Part shown: positions 40,648 to 47,839 of the stretch, piece after piece
How the letters are laid out: each line of letters begins with the position of its first letter
Position numbering within the stretch: position 1 is the first letter of the stretch
Made by a program: the position numbers and the translations under genes
Assembly (NCBI RefSeq): GCF_018327705.1
Contig: NZ_BNEM01000001.1
Coordinates: forward strand, 310,001-374,000
Source of the DNA: Catellatospora sp. TT07R-123
Lineage (GTDB): Bacteria; Actinomycetota; Actinomycetes; Mycobacteriales; Micromonosporaceae
Length of the DNA: 64,000 nt
Direction of reading: 5' to 3'
The notes under the pieces: model-generated
What the model saw: only the letters and a program-made list of their open reading frames with translations
Databases searched by the model: none
What the model was told of the DNA's origin: nothing

Positions 40648-41364
40648 CTACCGGGCCGGGGACCGCCCCGGCACCGGGCGGCCCGCGGCGGCAGGACCCT
40701 GCCGCAGTCGGGCGATACCGGCGAGGATGAGGTCGACCCCGGCGAGGAACTGGGCCCGGTCGTCGTGGTCGGCCAGCTGGCCGGCGATGTCGCGCAGGAA
40801 CGGGTACTCGTCCGGGTCGAGGTTCGCCCACACGGCCGACTCGGTTTCCAGCAGTGCGGTGCGGTCGGTGCCCGACTGCTGGGTGCGGGCGTTGGCGGCG
40901 TTCTGCCCGCCGACGCCGAGAATGTAGTTGAGCAGCGCCGACGCCGAGGTGAACTGGTCACCGGCGGGCACGCCGAGTGCCTGGACCTGCCGGCCGATCC
41001 GTTCGAAGATCTGGCGCATGACCGGCTGCGCCGGGGCGCGTGCGAGCTGCGTACCGATCCAGGGATGGTCGTCGATGGCGTCGAAGACGCCGAGCGCGAC
41101 CGCCCGGATCGCGTCCTCCGGCGCGCCCTGGGCGGTGGTGGTCGCGTCGGCCAGGACGGCGCCGGTGGCCGCGGCGAGCAGTTCGTCCTTGTTCGCCACG
41201 TGCCAGTAGATCGCACCGGGGCCGGTCTTCAGCTGCGTGCTGAGGGCCCGGAAGGTCAGCCCGCCCTCCCCGGCGGTGTCGAGCAGCGCGACGGCGGCCG
41301 CCACGATGCGCTCCCGGGACAGGGCGTCGCCTCGCCGCCCTGTGTCCTGCGCCCCACCTGCCAT
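40648..41364 (-). CDS. TetR-family repressor
   Basis: The 238-residue protein has an N-terminal HTH (LTFRALSTQLKTGPGAIYWHVANKDELL, about residues 36-63) and a TetR_C_1-like helical effector domain. It is divergent from an MFS exporter, and the gap contains two copies of TGGAAC-N3-GTTCCA. It most probably represses both genes and is released by the exported compound, whose identity is unknown. Confidence 0.9.
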   Translation of the reverse strand: MAGGAQDTGRRGDALSRERIVAAAVALLDTAGEGGLTFRALSTQLKTGPGAIYWHVANKDELLAAATGAVLADATTTAQGAPEDAIRAVALGVFDAIDDHPWIGTQLARAPAQPVMRQIFERIGRQVQALGVPAGDQFTSASALLNYILGVGGQNAANARTQQSGTDRTALLETESAVWANLDPDEYPFLRDIAGQLADHDDRAQFLAGVDLILAGIARLRQGPAAAGRPVPGRSPAR

Positions 41365-41383
41365 GCACTCATCTTGACATGCC

Positions 41384-41428
41384 TGGAACGCCGTTCCAAA
41401 CTAGGTCGGGCCATGGAACAGTGTTCCA
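41384..41428. promoter_or_regulatory. Twin TetR operators
   Basis: The 15-bp dyad TGGAAC-N3-GTTCCA occurs at 41384-41398 and again at 41414-41428. They are exactly 30 bp apart, about three helical turns, in the TetR/MFS divergent promoter region. Confidence 0.75.
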
Positions 41429-41486
41429 GGGTTATCCGGTTCCTTGCGGCTTTCATGCCTTGAACGACCTTTTGAAGGAAGTGCAG

Positions 41487-42950
41487 ATGAGTGTCGATGT
41501 GCTGGACGTGCGCGGGAAGGCGCGCGCCACCTCGCTGCGGGCCGTGTGGCCCGCGATCCTCGGGCTGTCGGTCGTCTTCCTGGTGGAGATGCTCGACAAC
41601 TCCGTGCTGAACGTCGCCCTGCCGACCATCGCGCGCGAACTGAACGCCTCCGCCTCGGACCTCCAGTGGATCACCACCGGGTATTCGCTGCTCTTCGGCG
41701 GCCTGATGATCGCCTTCGGCGCCATCGCCGACCGGTACGGGACCCGACGCGTCATGCTGCTCGGCCTGGGCCTGTTCGCGCTGGCCAGCCTCACCGTGCT
41801 GGCGGTGCGCACGCCCGGCGAGCTCGTCGCCGTCCGCGCCGCGGTCGGCGTCACCGCCGCCATGACCGCGCCCGGGACCATGGCGCTGTGCTTCCGCCTG
41901 TTCGACCAGGACAACCTGCTGATGCGCTCGACCGCGTTCATCTCCACGGTCGGCCTGGTCGGCCTGGCCGTGGGACCGACCGTGGGCGGCCTGGTCCTCC
42001 AGGTCCTGCCCTGGCAGACGCTGCTGGTGATGAACGTGCCCGTCGCCGTGCTCGCGGTGGTGTGCATCCGCTACGGCATCCCGGCCGACGACCCCGCGCA
42101 GCGCAACAAGGCACCGCTGGACCTGCTCGGCGCCCTGCTGGGAACAGCCACGATCATCCTCGCGCTGTGGACGGCCACCCTCGCCGTCGAGGCCGGCTGG
42201 GGCCGCCCGGCGCCGTGGCTGGCCGGTGCCGGCGCGCTCGCCTGCGCCACCGGCTTCGTCATCCGCGAGCGGACCACGGCACACCCGATGTTCGACTTCG
42301 CCGTGCTGCGGCGCCCGCAGGTCTCGGCCGGCCTGGCCTACCAGGCGGCGATCGGCCTCGGCATGGCGGTGCTCGCCTTCAGCGTCTCGCTCCAGCTGCA
42401 ACTCGCCTGGGGATGGTCGCCGGCCGCGGCCGCGCTCGGCAACCTCCCGCAGGTCATCACCATGATCGCGGTCGGCCCGTTCGTGGAGAAGCTCGTCGAC
42501 CGGATCGGCACCCGCCGCGCCGGACCGCTCGGCTCGGCGGCGGTCGTCGCGGGCCTGCTCCTGTACGCCCTGCTCGGCCGGTACGACTACGGGTGGATCG
42601 CCGTGGCGCTCGTGCTCACCTCCGCCGGCATGCGCGTGGTCATGGTCATCGCGAGCGTCACCGTGATGCGGGGCTTCCCCGAGGACCAGACCTCCATCGC
42701 CGCCGCCCTCAACGACACCGGCCAGGAGGTCGCCAGCAGCATCGGCATGGCGGTCACCGGCACCGTCGTCGCCGCCGCGCTCACCGGCTCACTCGCCGAC
42801 CTCGGCAGCAGCGCGACCGGCGTGCGCACCTTCGAGAACGCCGTCACCGCCGCGTCCCTGGCCCTCACCGCCGTGTGCGCCGCGCTCGTCTTCTGGGCGG
42901 CACGTCGCGGCGCCGGGGCGGCCGCCGACAGCGCGACCGCACCGGCGTAG
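41487..42950 (+). CDS. MFS multidrug exporter (DHA2 type, 14 spans)
   Basis: The 487-residue protein has about 14 membrane spans and the DHA2 hallmarks VVFLVEMLDNSVLNVALPTI (motif D1), LQWITTGYSLLFGGLMIAFG, GAIADRYGTRRVML (motif A) and GLVGLAVGPTVGGLVLQ (motif C). ATG 41487 follows GAAGGAA. It would export a drug or metabolite using the proton gradient, under control of the adjacent TetR. Its end converges on the aldolase operon with a gap of only 10 bp. Confidence 0.92.
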   Translation: MSVDVLDVRGKARATSLRAVWPAILGLSVVFLVEMLDNSVLNVALPTIARELNASASDLQWITTGYSLLFGGLMIAFGAIADRYGTRRVMLLGLGLFALASLTVLAVRTPGELVAVRAAVGVTAAMTAPGTMALCFRLFDQDNLLMRSTAFISTVGLVGLAVGPTVGGLVLQVLPWQTLLVMNVPVAVLAVVCIRYGIPADDPAQRNKAPLDLLGALLGTATIILALWTATLAVEAGWGRPAPWLAGAGALACATGFVIRERTTAHPMFDFAVLRRPQVSAGLAYQAAIGLGMAVLAFSVSLQLQLAWGWSPAAAALGNLPQVITMIAVGPFVEKLVDRIGTRRAGPLGSAAVVAGLLLYALLGRYDYGWIAVALVLTSAGMRVVMVIASVTVMRGFPEDQTSIAAALNDTGQEVASSIGMAVTGTVVAAALTGSLADLGSSATGVRTFENAVTAASLALTAVCAALVFWAARRGAGAAADSATAPA

Positions 42951-42960
42951 CGCGCCGTGC

Positions 42961-43776
42961 TCAGTGCAGGACGTCGGGCTGGTCGGCGACGATCTCCTGG
43001 CGCAGCGGCTGGAACCGCGCCCAGCCGACGTCCGGCCGCTCCTCCTGCGACCGCGTCCGCACCGCCACCGCGTGCGGGATGGGCCGCAGCTCGCCCGCGG
43101 CGGCCGCGATCAGCTGCACCTGGGCCGCGCGTTCGGCGTGGACGAACAGCGTGACCGCGTCCTCGACGCTGGTGCCGACGGTCAGGAACCCGTGGTTGGC
43201 CAGGATCGCGGTGTGGGCCAGGCCCATGGCCGCCGCGATCCTGGCGCCCTCGGACACGTCCAGCACGACGCCGGTGAAGTCGGGCACCAGCACGTTGCGC
43301 TCGTAGAAGATCGCGGCGTCCTGGGTGATCGGCTGGAGTTCCCCGTGCAGCGCCGCGAGGGCCTTGCCGTGGACAGAGTGGCTGTGCGCGACGGACACCG
43401 CGTCGGGCCGGGCGGCGTAGATCTGCGAGTGGATCGCGAAGGCCGCCGGGTTGAGCGCGCCGCGGCCGTGGACGATCTCGCCGTGCGGGTCCATGAGCAG
43501 CAGGTCGCTGACGCGGATGCGGCTGAAGGCGATGCCGTACGGGTTGAGCCAGAAGTGGTCGCGCAGCTCCGGGTCGCGGACGGTGATGTGCCCGGCCGTC
43601 ATCTCGTTCAGGCCGAGCCGGGCGAAGATCCGAAAACCCACGGCCAGCGCCTGCCTGCGTGCGTCCCGTTCCTGCGCCGCGGTGGCGCAGACGGGCCGGG
43701 TGAACGGCTCGGCCGGGCGGGGCCGCAGGCCGGCGGTGAAGGTCGGCGGCGGGACTGCCGTCGTCTCGGTTCCCAT
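42961..43776 (-). CDS. Class II aldolase/adducin-family protein
   Basis: The 271-residue protein has the class II aldolase fold with metal-binding histidines in SVAHSHSVHGKALA (about residues 128-141) and LANHGFLTVG (about 190). The family includes fuculose-phosphate aldolases and decarboxylases; phosphate-binding residues are not obvious, so the substrate may not be a sugar phosphate. It is the last gene of a tight five-cistron operon, starting one base after the preceding stop. Confidence 0.85.
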   Translation of the reverse strand: MGTETTAVPPPTFTAGLRPRPAEPFTRPVCATAAQERDARRQALAVGFRIFARLGLNEMTAGHITVRDPELRDHFWLNPYGIAFSRIRVSDLLLMDPHGEIVHGRGALNPAAFAIHSQIYAARPDAVSVAHSHSVHGKALAALHGELQPITQDAAIFYERNVLVPDFTGVVLDVSEGARIAAAMGLAHTAILANHGFLTVGTSVEDAVTLFVHAERAAQVQLIAAAAGELRPIPHAVAVRTRSQEERPDVGWARFQPLRQEIVADQPDVLH

Positions 43777-43777
43777 G

Positions 43778-44617
43778 TCACTGCTCCCCGGTCGTGGTGA
43801 GGATGAGCTGCGCGGCGATGAGCGTCTCGGTCATGGAGGCCTCGACCTCGGCCAGGATCGCGCCGGCCTGCCCGGGGTGCCGCCGGGCATCGGGCACCCA
43901 GCGCGGGTAGAGGTCGTTGGCCCGGACGTCGAGCAGGATGGCGGTCAGCCGGTCGCAGGTCTGGGCCGCGACCGGCCGGGCCGGTGCCGAGGCGGTACGG
44001 CGTACGGCGAAGAAGGCGTCGAAGAGGTCCTCGGCGTGCGGCGGGTCGGCGGGCTGGTCCGGTGCCGCCGTCGCGTGCCGGCGGAACAGGGAGACGCCGT
44101 CGGGCACCAGCGTGCGGGCCACCGCGATGTGCGCGCGGCCGTTGCGGCGGCCCGCCAGCCGGTACGCGGTCAGCGGGGCCGGGTCGGCGTCCTGCCACCG
44201 GTGCGTCAGCGCTTCGGCGCAGCGTACGAGGGCGCGGTGGTCGCGCGACCACTTTCCGGAGAAGGCGGGGTGGAAACGGTGCATCACCGGGCGGATGGCG
44301 TCCTCGTAGATGCGCCGGGGGCAGGACCCGCAGTAGAGCAGCAGCGCGGTGTAGGCGTCGGTGAGATCGGCAGCCGCCTGGAGCAGCGACGGGGTCCGGT
44401 GCTCGGCGGCCCGGGTGAGCAGGCCGCGCATGCACGTCCAGATCCCGATCGTCGCCTGGTGCCCGGTCATCCAGCGGGCCCAGTAGAGCCGCTCGGCGGC
44501 GTGCGCGGGCTCGAACAGCGGCGGCGTGAGGGTGTCGTCGGCGACGGCGGCCGGGTCGGCGGGCAGGTACAGGGGCTCGGTCGCGGTGCGGTGCGGTGGT
44601 GCGCTGTTGACGGTCAT
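43778..44617 (-). CDS. Protein resembling heme-dependent L-tyrosine hydroxylases
   Basis: The 279-residue protein resembles the LmbB2/Orf13-type L-tyrosine 3-hydroxylases of anthramycin and lincomycin pathways. The resembling blocks are RLYWARWMTGHQATIGIWTC near residue 42, ALLLYCGSCPRRIYEDAIRP and MHRFHPAFSGKWSRDHRALV. Those enzymes bind heme through His and use peroxide to hydroxylate tyrosine. The similarity is from memory of the family pattern, so the assignment is tentative. It overlaps both neighbours in the operon and sits with a VOC-domain protein, a pairing also found in those tyrosine pathways. Confidence 0.5.
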   Translation of the reverse strand: MTVNSAPPHRTATEPLYLPADPAAVADDTLTPPLFEPAHAAERLYWARWMTGHQATIGIWTCMRGLLTRAAEHRTPSLLQAAADLTDAYTALLLYCGSCPRRIYEDAIRPVMHRFHPAFSGKWSRDHRALVRCAEALTHRWQDADPAPLTAYRLAGRRNGRAHIAVARTLVPDGVSLFRRHATAAPDQPADPPHAEDLFDAFFAVRRTASAPARPVAAQTCDRLTAILLDVRANDLYPRWVPDARRHPGQAGAILAEVEASMTETLIAAQLILTTTGEQ

Positions 44618-45552
44618 GGGTGCTCCAGAACCTCTGTCCGCAGGTCGCCGGAGCGGGGCTGCACGGCGGCGGTGCGGAGGTGTCCGCGTACTGCGTCGAG
44701 CAGCTGGCGGTCGCCGGCGGCGACGGCCTCCCGGGTCCGGCCGGCGTAGCGGGCGATGACACGGCAGCGGGGCAGGGCCTCCAGCTCGGGCCGGCGGCCG
44801 GCGGCGGCCACCAGGTCGAACACGGCATGGGCGCGGCCGGTGGGCCATACCGCGGCGAACTCTGCGAACGGGAACGGCACGCCGATGGTCGTGACCACCA
44901 GCAGCGTGTCCGCGGCGGCGGCGGTGCGCAGCCCGGCCCCGTCCACGACCGCGCGGCCGGCGGGGGTGTGGATCGACACCACGTCGCTGCCGCCGAGCAG
45001 TTCGTCGGCGCAGGCGTAGGCGCAGGGGCCCGGATCGGCCACCGGGCCGCGGCTGTGGTGGTAGCGGACGGTCATGCCCAGCCCGGACGCCGCCGTCGCG
45101 ACCCGGCGGCCGACGTGCCCGAGCCCGATCAGGCCGAGCGTGCGGCCGCGCAGCTCCCCGGCCAGGCCTGCGCCGGTGTCGCGCTGGAGGTGGGTGAGCA
45201 TCGCGGCGAGGACGAACTCGGCGGTGGCGTTGTCGGCGTACCGGTCGATGGTGGTGACCGTGATACCCCGCGCCCGCGCCGCGGCGTGGTCGACCCGGCG
45301 CGACGACGTCGAGCGCAGCCCGATGTAGCGCAGCGCCGGAAGCGCCGCCAGCTCGGTCGCGCCCAGGTCGTGGTGCCAGCCGCCGATGACGGCGTCGACC
45401 GATTCGGGCAGGCGGGCTCCGGGCCACGTGCCCGGTTCGGCCAGCGGCGCCGCGGACAGCGCCCGCAGCGCGCCGTAGGTGTCCGCCCGCAGGTCCAGGC
45501 CCGGCAGCACGGCGATGTGCCGGAACCCGGGGCTCGGGATGGCGCCGTTCAT
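44614..45552 (-). CDS. 2-hydroxyacid-dehydrogenase homologue lacking its catalytic triad
   Basis: The 312-residue protein has the D-isomer-specific 2-hydroxyacid dehydrogenase architecture: LPALRYIGLRSTSSRRVDHA, NATAEFVLAAMLTHL and the NAD motif TLGLIGLGHVGRRVATA near residue 150. The catalytic Arg (usual N-x-x-R-G) is replaced in VVTTIGVPF. The Glu of the D-V-F-x-x-E-P loop is missing in AVFDLVAAAG, and the usual P-H is RVIARYAGRT. It may bind NAD without normal activity. It overlaps its neighbours by four bases at each end. Confidence 0.8.
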   Translation of the reverse strand: MNGAIPSPGFRHIAVLPGLDLRADTYGALRALSAAPLAEPGTWPGARLPESVDAVIGGWHHDLGATELAALPALRYIGLRSTSSRRVDHAAARARGITVTTIDRYADNATAEFVLAAMLTHLQRDTGAGLAGELRGRTLGLIGLGHVGRRVATAASGLGMTVRYHHSRGPVADPGPCAYACADELLGGSDVVSIHTPAGRAVVDGAGLRTAAAADTLLVVTTIGVPFPFAEFAAVWPTGRAHAVFDLVAAAGRRPELEALPRCRVIARYAGRTREAVAAGDRQLLDAVRGHLRTAAVQPRSGDLRTEVLEHP

Positions 45553-46499
45553 CGACCGGTGCCCGGGATGTAGGCGAATTCGAACTCCAGGCCGTTGGGG
45601 TCCAGGGCGTAGAAGCTCTCCACACCGTCGTCGTCGACGACGACGGCCGTGGCCGGTTCGTCGCGGGCGAAGGTGAACTGCCGGGAGTCGTACAGCGCGA
45701 GCCAGTGGTCGCGCCGCTCGACCAGCGCGGCCGAGCTGGCCGTACGCAGGCACACGTGCTGGAACTGCGCGGCGGTGCCGGCCGGCGGCTCGTTCCTCGT
45801 CGAGGCGCGTTCGAACAGGTGGAACCGCAGGTCGCCGACGACCAGCTCGGACAGGGCGGTGATACCGGGCAGGCGCTCGTGGGTCAGGGGCGAGAACCGG
45901 TCCAGCGACCAGGCCAGCGTCGCGCCGAAGTAGGCGGTGTACCAGGCGACCGAGTTGGCCAGGTCACCGGTCTGCACGGCCACGTGGTGCAGGGCGACCT
46001 CGGCCGGCGGGCGGCGCAGGCCGCGTCTGATGTCCAGCTCGTGGTGCCTGATCTCGTGGGCGCTGATGCGGGCCAGCCGCAGCCGGTCGACCATGCCCCA
46101 GGACGGGTGCGCCGTCCGCGTGTCGGCGGGTGCGGCGAGGGCCGCGTCGCACCACTGCGCCGCGGCCGAGGCCAGCGCTCGCAGGCCCACCGGGACGGAG
46201 AACGGCGACCGCGCGCGCACCTCGTCGATGACGAGATCGGCCGACCAGGCGATGACCCCGGCGTCCGGGTCGAGCGTCAGGGTCCACATGCGTTCGGTGC
46301 CGTAGCGCAGGACGTCCACCATGTGCCACAGGTACTGGGCCGGGGACCACACCCCGGCAACGGGGTCGGCCGGCGACGCCGCGGCGAAGGCGGTCCGGCA
46401 GTGGTCGGCGGTCGCGGCCACGACGGCGACGGCGTCGTCGAACGCGATGGCCCAGTCGAAGCCGCACTCCGGGCAGGGGTCGGTGTCACCGTGTTTCAT
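45549..46499 (-). CDS. DinB-like / VOC-domain fusion protein
   Basis: The 316-residue protein has an N-terminal DinB-like four-helix domain (about residues 15-175: WSPAQYLWHMVDVLRYG, ARISAHEIRHHELDIRRG), with His residues placed for metal, and a C-terminal VOC/glyoxalase domain (about 180-310). VOC ligands are visible: HHVAVQTGDLANSVAWY, QHVCLRT and DPNGLEFEFAY (His, His, Glu). In lincomycin-type pathways a VOC dioxygenase cleaves DOPA, so a ring-cleaving role is conceivable. The start at 46499 overlaps the stop of a 16-residue ORF. Confidence 0.8.
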   Translation of the reverse strand: MKHGDTDPCPECGFDWAIAFDDAVAVVAATADHCRTAFAAASPADPVAGVWSPAQYLWHMVDVLRYGTERMWTLTLDPDAGVIAWSADLVIDEVRARSPFSVPVGLRALASAAAQWCDAALAAPADTRTAHPSWGMVDRLRLARISAHEIRHHELDIRRGLRRPPAEVALHHVAVQTGDLANSVAWYTAYFGATLAWSLDRFSPLTHERLPGITALSELVVGDLRFHLFERASTRNEPPAGTAAQFQHVCLRTASSAALVERRDHWLALYDSRQFTFARDEPATAVVVDDDGVESFYALDPNGLEFEFAYIPGTGR

Positions 46500-46546
46500 G
46501 CCAGGCTGCGCCGCACGTGCGGGACCGGGGGTGCCGAGGTCTGCAT
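46496..46546 (-). CDS. 16-residue peptide at the head of the aldolase operon
   Basis: ATG 46546 follows an AGAGGAAA box and encodes MQTSAPPVPHVRRSLA. The TGA overlaps the ATG of the DinB-VOC gene (ATGA). The arrangement, with a good ribosome-binding site and full coupling, suggests it is translated. It could be a ribosome-loading leader or a tiny precursor peptide acted on by the operon's enzymes. No homologue is known to me. Confidence 0.45.
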   Translation of the reverse strand: MQTSAPPVPHVRRSLA

Positions 46547-46632
46547 GAGGGTTTCCTCTTTGGGCGAGGGATCGGGTCCGCCGGAAGACCGGCCGGCCCA
46601 ACGATCCGCCCGCGCCCGGGGCCGAGGAAGCT

Positions 46633-46689
46633 GTTGCCTGTCGCATGAAGCGTTTGGCAACGGCAACGCGGACCCGCTGAGGGTGTTGC
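46633..46689. repeat. GTTGCC/GGCAAC hexamer cluster upstream of the peptide operon
   Basis: GTTGCC at 46633-46638 and 46684-46689, and GGCAAC at 46656-46661 and 46662-46667, form alternating inverted and direct half-sites 85-145 bp before the operon. It is a plausible regulatory array; no -10 box is evident. Confidence 0.35.
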
Positions 46690-46765
46690 CGCGGCAGGGC
46701 ACGCGATGCTGCGCCCGGTCAGGCTCCGACGGCCGTGCGGGTGACCCGTGCCTGGCGGCGGCCGG

Positions 46766-47647
46766 TCATTCGTCGCCGGGCCCCGGCGCGGGCTGGTCCG
46801 GCGCGGGCTGGTCCGGCGCGGCGAGGTGACGGGTGAGCGCGGTCAGCTGGTCGCGCAGGCCGGACAGCTCGGCCACCTGCTCCCGCAGGCGGGCGAGTTC
46901 GGCGAGCACCGCCTGGTCCGAGGCCTGCTGCCGCGTGTCGCCGTCCTGCTGCCGCGTGTCGCCGTTCTGGTTCTGCAGGCCGAAGAAGCTGGCCAGCGAA
47001 CCGGCGAGCAGGCCGAGCAGCGCGACGCCCATGAACATGATGGCCGCCGCGTCGACGCGTCCGGCGCGGGTGACGGGGACGATGTCGCCGTACCCGACGG
47101 TGGTGAGGGTGACCGTCGCCCACCAGACCGCGTCGCCGAAGGTGGCGAACTCCGGGTTCACCGGGTGCTCGGCGTAGTACGCCATCGCGGCGCCGACGAA
47201 GAGGACCGCCAGGGCGACGATGGAGACCCGCCCGAGGCGGGCGAACAGGCGCCGGACCCCCTTGGTGGCGATCAGCAGGCGGCTGAGCCTGGCCAGCCGG
47301 AGGACCACCACGAAGCTGCCGCCGTGGGCGCCGCCGATCAGGAACCACGGTGCGGTGAGGACCACGATCGCGAGGTCGAACCTGCCCAGGTGGGTTCGCA
47401 GGTAGTTCACGATCAGCCGCTGGTGCACGACCAGGTCGACGGCGAACACGAGCCACGAGACGACGCCGACCAGCACCGCGACCCAGTTGCCCTGCGCGGG
47501 GACGATGATCAGCGGCAGGACCGCAGACAGGATGATCGGGATCCGGGCCCGGCGGTCGTACTTCGCCAGCGTCGCCGCAGCCGCGGCGTCCCGCGGCTGT
47601 CCACGGCGCGGGGCCGCCTCGGCTGCCGCCCCCTCCGTCGCGTTCAC
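46766..47647 (-). CDS. Voltage-gated-type potassium channel
   Basis: The 293-residue membrane protein has a voltage-sensor-like N-terminal half, with an Arg-rich S4-like helix VVLRLARLSRLLIATKGVRR near residue 112. A pore follows with the selectivity filter TLTTVGYGDIVP near residue 200, and a final helix. The C-terminal 70 residues form a coiled coil (LARLREQVAELSGLRDQL), probably for tetramer assembly. GTG 47647 starts the frame. It conducts K+ across the cytoplasmic membrane; no RCK domain is attached. It is divergent from the alpha-galactosidase. Confidence 0.9.
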   Translation of the reverse strand: MNATEGAAAEAAPRRGQPRDAAAAATLAKYDRRARIPIILSAVLPLIIVPAQGNWVAVLVGVVSWLVFAVDLVVHQRLIVNYLRTHLGRFDLAIVVLTAPWFLIGGAHGGSFVVVLRLARLSRLLIATKGVRRLFARLGRVSIVALAVLFVGAAMAYYAEHPVNPEFATFGDAVWWATVTLTTVGYGDIVPVTRAGRVDAAAIMFMGVALLGLLAGSLASFFGLQNQNGDTRQQDGDTRQQASDQAVLAELARLREQVAELSGLRDQLTALTRHLAAPDQPAPDQPAPGPGDE

Positions 47648-47773
47648 AGCAGAGATCCTGCCGCTCCCGGGCCGCCATGCCCCGGAACCCGCCCGTCACG
47701 GCGCCGCGTGTCACCCGCGCAAGACATTTACACATTGCGATTTATATGCTCTGCGGGTAAAACCTAAATCACC

Positions 47774-47815
47774 ATGTTCGATCACAAACAAACGGACATT
47801 GTCGTGATCGCACAT
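47774..47815. promoter_or_regulatory. Candidate sugar-repressor operator upstream of the GH27 gene
   Basis: ATGTTCGATCAC (47774-47785) is repeated in inverted form as GTGATCGCACAT (47804-47815), 11 of 12 positions matching across an 18-bp spacer. It lies in an AT-rich region 25 bp before the GTG start, as expected for catabolic repressors. An in-frame ATG at 47774 is part of this element and is not taken as the start. Confidence 0.5.
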
Positions 47816-47839
47816 GTTCCGTCCCGTAAGGAGAACCTC

